From Treponema sp. UBA4326 (GTDB lineage: Bacteria; Spirochaetota; Spirochaetia; Treponematales; Treponemataceae), in the NCBI GenBank assembly GCA_002393835.1, contig DGTW01000209.1, positions 1 through 11,807 on the forward strand: 11,807 nt of DNA, read 5' to 3'. Made by a program: the position numbers and the translations under genes. This document shows, piece by piece, positions 10,794 to 11,807 of the stretch (its first letter is position 1; each line of letters starts with the position of its first letter). Below the pieces are notes generated by a model that had not been told where the DNA came from, did no database searches, and saw nothing but the letters and a program-made list of their open reading frames with translations.

Positions 10794-11807
10794 ATGGCTA
10801 GAGTCTACAATTTCAGTGCAGGTCCTTCTTGCTTGCCGGAAGAAGTTTTGAATGAATGTGCGGCAGAAATGCTTGATTACAATGGAACAGGTCAGTCCGT
10901 AATGGAAATGAGCCACCGCTCAAAGGCTTACGAGCCAATCATCGAGGACGCTGAAAAAATGGTCCGCAAATTGATGAATGTTCCTGAAAATTACAAAGTC
11001 CTTTTCGTTCAGGGCGGAGGAAGCACTCAGTTTGCAATGGTCGCTCAGAACCTTGGCATCAAAAACAAAAAGGCCGCTTACATTGAGACTGGTGTTTGGG
11101 CAAAAAAAGCTGCCGCAGAGGCTAAAAAGCTGGGAATCGCAGTTGATGTAATCGCTTCTTCAAAAGACAAGAACTATTCTTATATCCCGAAAGTTGAGAA
11201 AATCACTGGCGACTATGATTACGCCTATATCTGCTTTAACAACACAATCATGGGAACTCACTACGAGTACATTCCTGACACAGGCGACATTCCTTTGGTT
11301 GCAGACATTTCTTCATGCGTTTTGAGCGAGCCTCTTGATGTCTCAAAATTCGGGCTTCTTTTCGCTGGCGCTCAGAAAAACCTGGCACCGGCTGGCGTTA
11401 CTTTGGTAATCGTCCGTGAAGACCTGATTCCTGAAGTTGACGCTTGTTTGCCGGGAACTCCGACAATGCTCGCTTACAAAACACACGCTGACAATGGCAG
11501 CATGTACAACACACCGCCATGCTACACAATCTACGTTCTTGGAAAAGTCCTTCACTGGATTGAAAAGAACGGCGGAGCTGAAGGTATGCTCAAACGAAAC
11601 AAGGAAAAGGCTGATTACCTCTACAACTTCCTTGATTCAAGCGATTTCTACCATGCCACAACTGAGAAGGGAAGCCGCTCTCTGATGAACGTTCCTTTCC
11701 TCACAAAATACTCTACTGCCGAGACAGCAGCCGCTGGAAAGAAAGACGAGGCTGACCGCTCTGACGCAGAAAAAGCAGCTCTGGCAAAAGAAAAGGAAAT
11801 CAACGAC
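10794..11807 (+). CDS. serC: Phosphoserine aminotransferase SerC (3' end beyond the window)
   Basis: 338 residues are visible and the frame is still open at the window end. The N-terminus MARVYNFSAGPSCLPEEVL, GQSVMEMSHRS (33-43), the cofactor-phosphate loop QGGGSTQF (73-80), VADISS (Asp171, which holds the PLP ring nitrogen) and FAGAQKNLAPAGVTLVIVR (190-208, PLP lysine Lys195) are all intact SerC signatures. SerC transaminates 3-phosphohydroxypyruvate with glutamate in serine synthesis, and also serves pyridoxal phosphate synthesis in some bacteria. AGGAG (10783-10787) is 6 nt before the ATG. After SLMNVPF (296-302) the usual short stretch before the AAGL..LKGHR motif is replaced by at least 35 Ala/Lys/Glu-rich residues, an apparent insertion. 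Control by the neighbouring rex is suggested by the two operator-like sites. Confidence 0.95.
   Translation, partial: MARVYNFSAGPSCLPEEVLNECAAEMLDYNGTGQSVMEMSHRSKAYEPIIEDAEKMVRKLMNVPENYKVLFVQGGGSTQFAMVAQNLGIKNKKAAYIETGVWAKKAAAEAKKLGIAVDVIASSKDKNYSYIPKVEKITGDYDYAYICFNNTIMGTHYEYIPDTGDIPLVADISSCVLSEPLDVSKFGLLFAGAQKNLAPAGVTLVIVREDLIPEVDACLPGTPTMLAYKTHADNGSMYNTPPCYTIYVLGKVLHWIEKNGGAEGMLKRNKEKADYLYNFLDSSDFYHATTEKGSRSLMNVPFLTKYSTAETAAAGKKDEADRSDAEKAALAKEKEIND

Noticed and set aside
11437..11685. + strand 82-residue frame inside serC
   Set aside because: Out-of-frame shadow of serC, whose own frame matches the family throughout.

Overview
The window looks like chromosomal DNA of a Treponema-like, probably pectin-degrading (gut, rumen or oral) spirochaete. 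This is inferred from the gene mix: a loose-lipobox lipoprotein lyase carrying PL1 and PL9 pectate lyase domains, an RsbU/RsbW/RsbV-type partner-switching set, a zinc-ribbon/FGE-like protein, Rex and SerC. It also fits the AT-rich intergenic DNA. I cannot name the species.

Layout. Positions 1-72 hold the terminator of an upstream unit. 160-711 (+) is a RelB/DinJ-like ribbon-helix-helix protein with a long acidic tail and no visible toxin partner. It converges, with overlapping stop codons, on a lipoprotein of the endonuclease/exonuclease/phosphatase superfamily (708-1742, -). A short AT-rich divergent region with a strong sigma70-type promoter then drives a membrane PP2C/SpoIIE phosphatase (1843-3459) and an RsbW-like kinase (3471-3869). 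Convergent to these is an apparent two-gene unit (-): a double zinc-ribbon FGE-like protein (4206-5180) and a STAS anti-anti-sigma protein (3873-4172). Together the phosphatase, kinase and STAS protein would form a complete partner switch with no sigma factor in view.

5338-9696 (-) is one giant gene for a 1452-residue lipoprotein: an N-terminal Ig/FN3-like segment, a PL1 pectate lyase, three Ser/Gly linkers around two copies of a ~139-residue module, and a C-terminal PL9 pectate lyase. It has its own terminator. Upstream, a 239-bp region with a perfect 9-bp inverted repeat separates it from a divergent rex-family gene (9936-10547, +).

The most interesting part is 10548-10793, between rex and serC. 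Two TGTGAA-N4-TTCACA palindromes, matching the published Rex operator pattern, bracket a good promoter (TTGACC-N17-TAAAAT). They are followed by an 80-nt GC-rich leader with three consecutive hairpins and then serC (10794 onward, cut by the window end). This suggests that the redox sensor Rex controls serine biosynthesis from the gene next door. A second unexpected pattern is that the predicted promoters of both the RelB-like gene and rex place their -10 box exactly 6 nt before the ATG, so both may give leaderless mRNAs.
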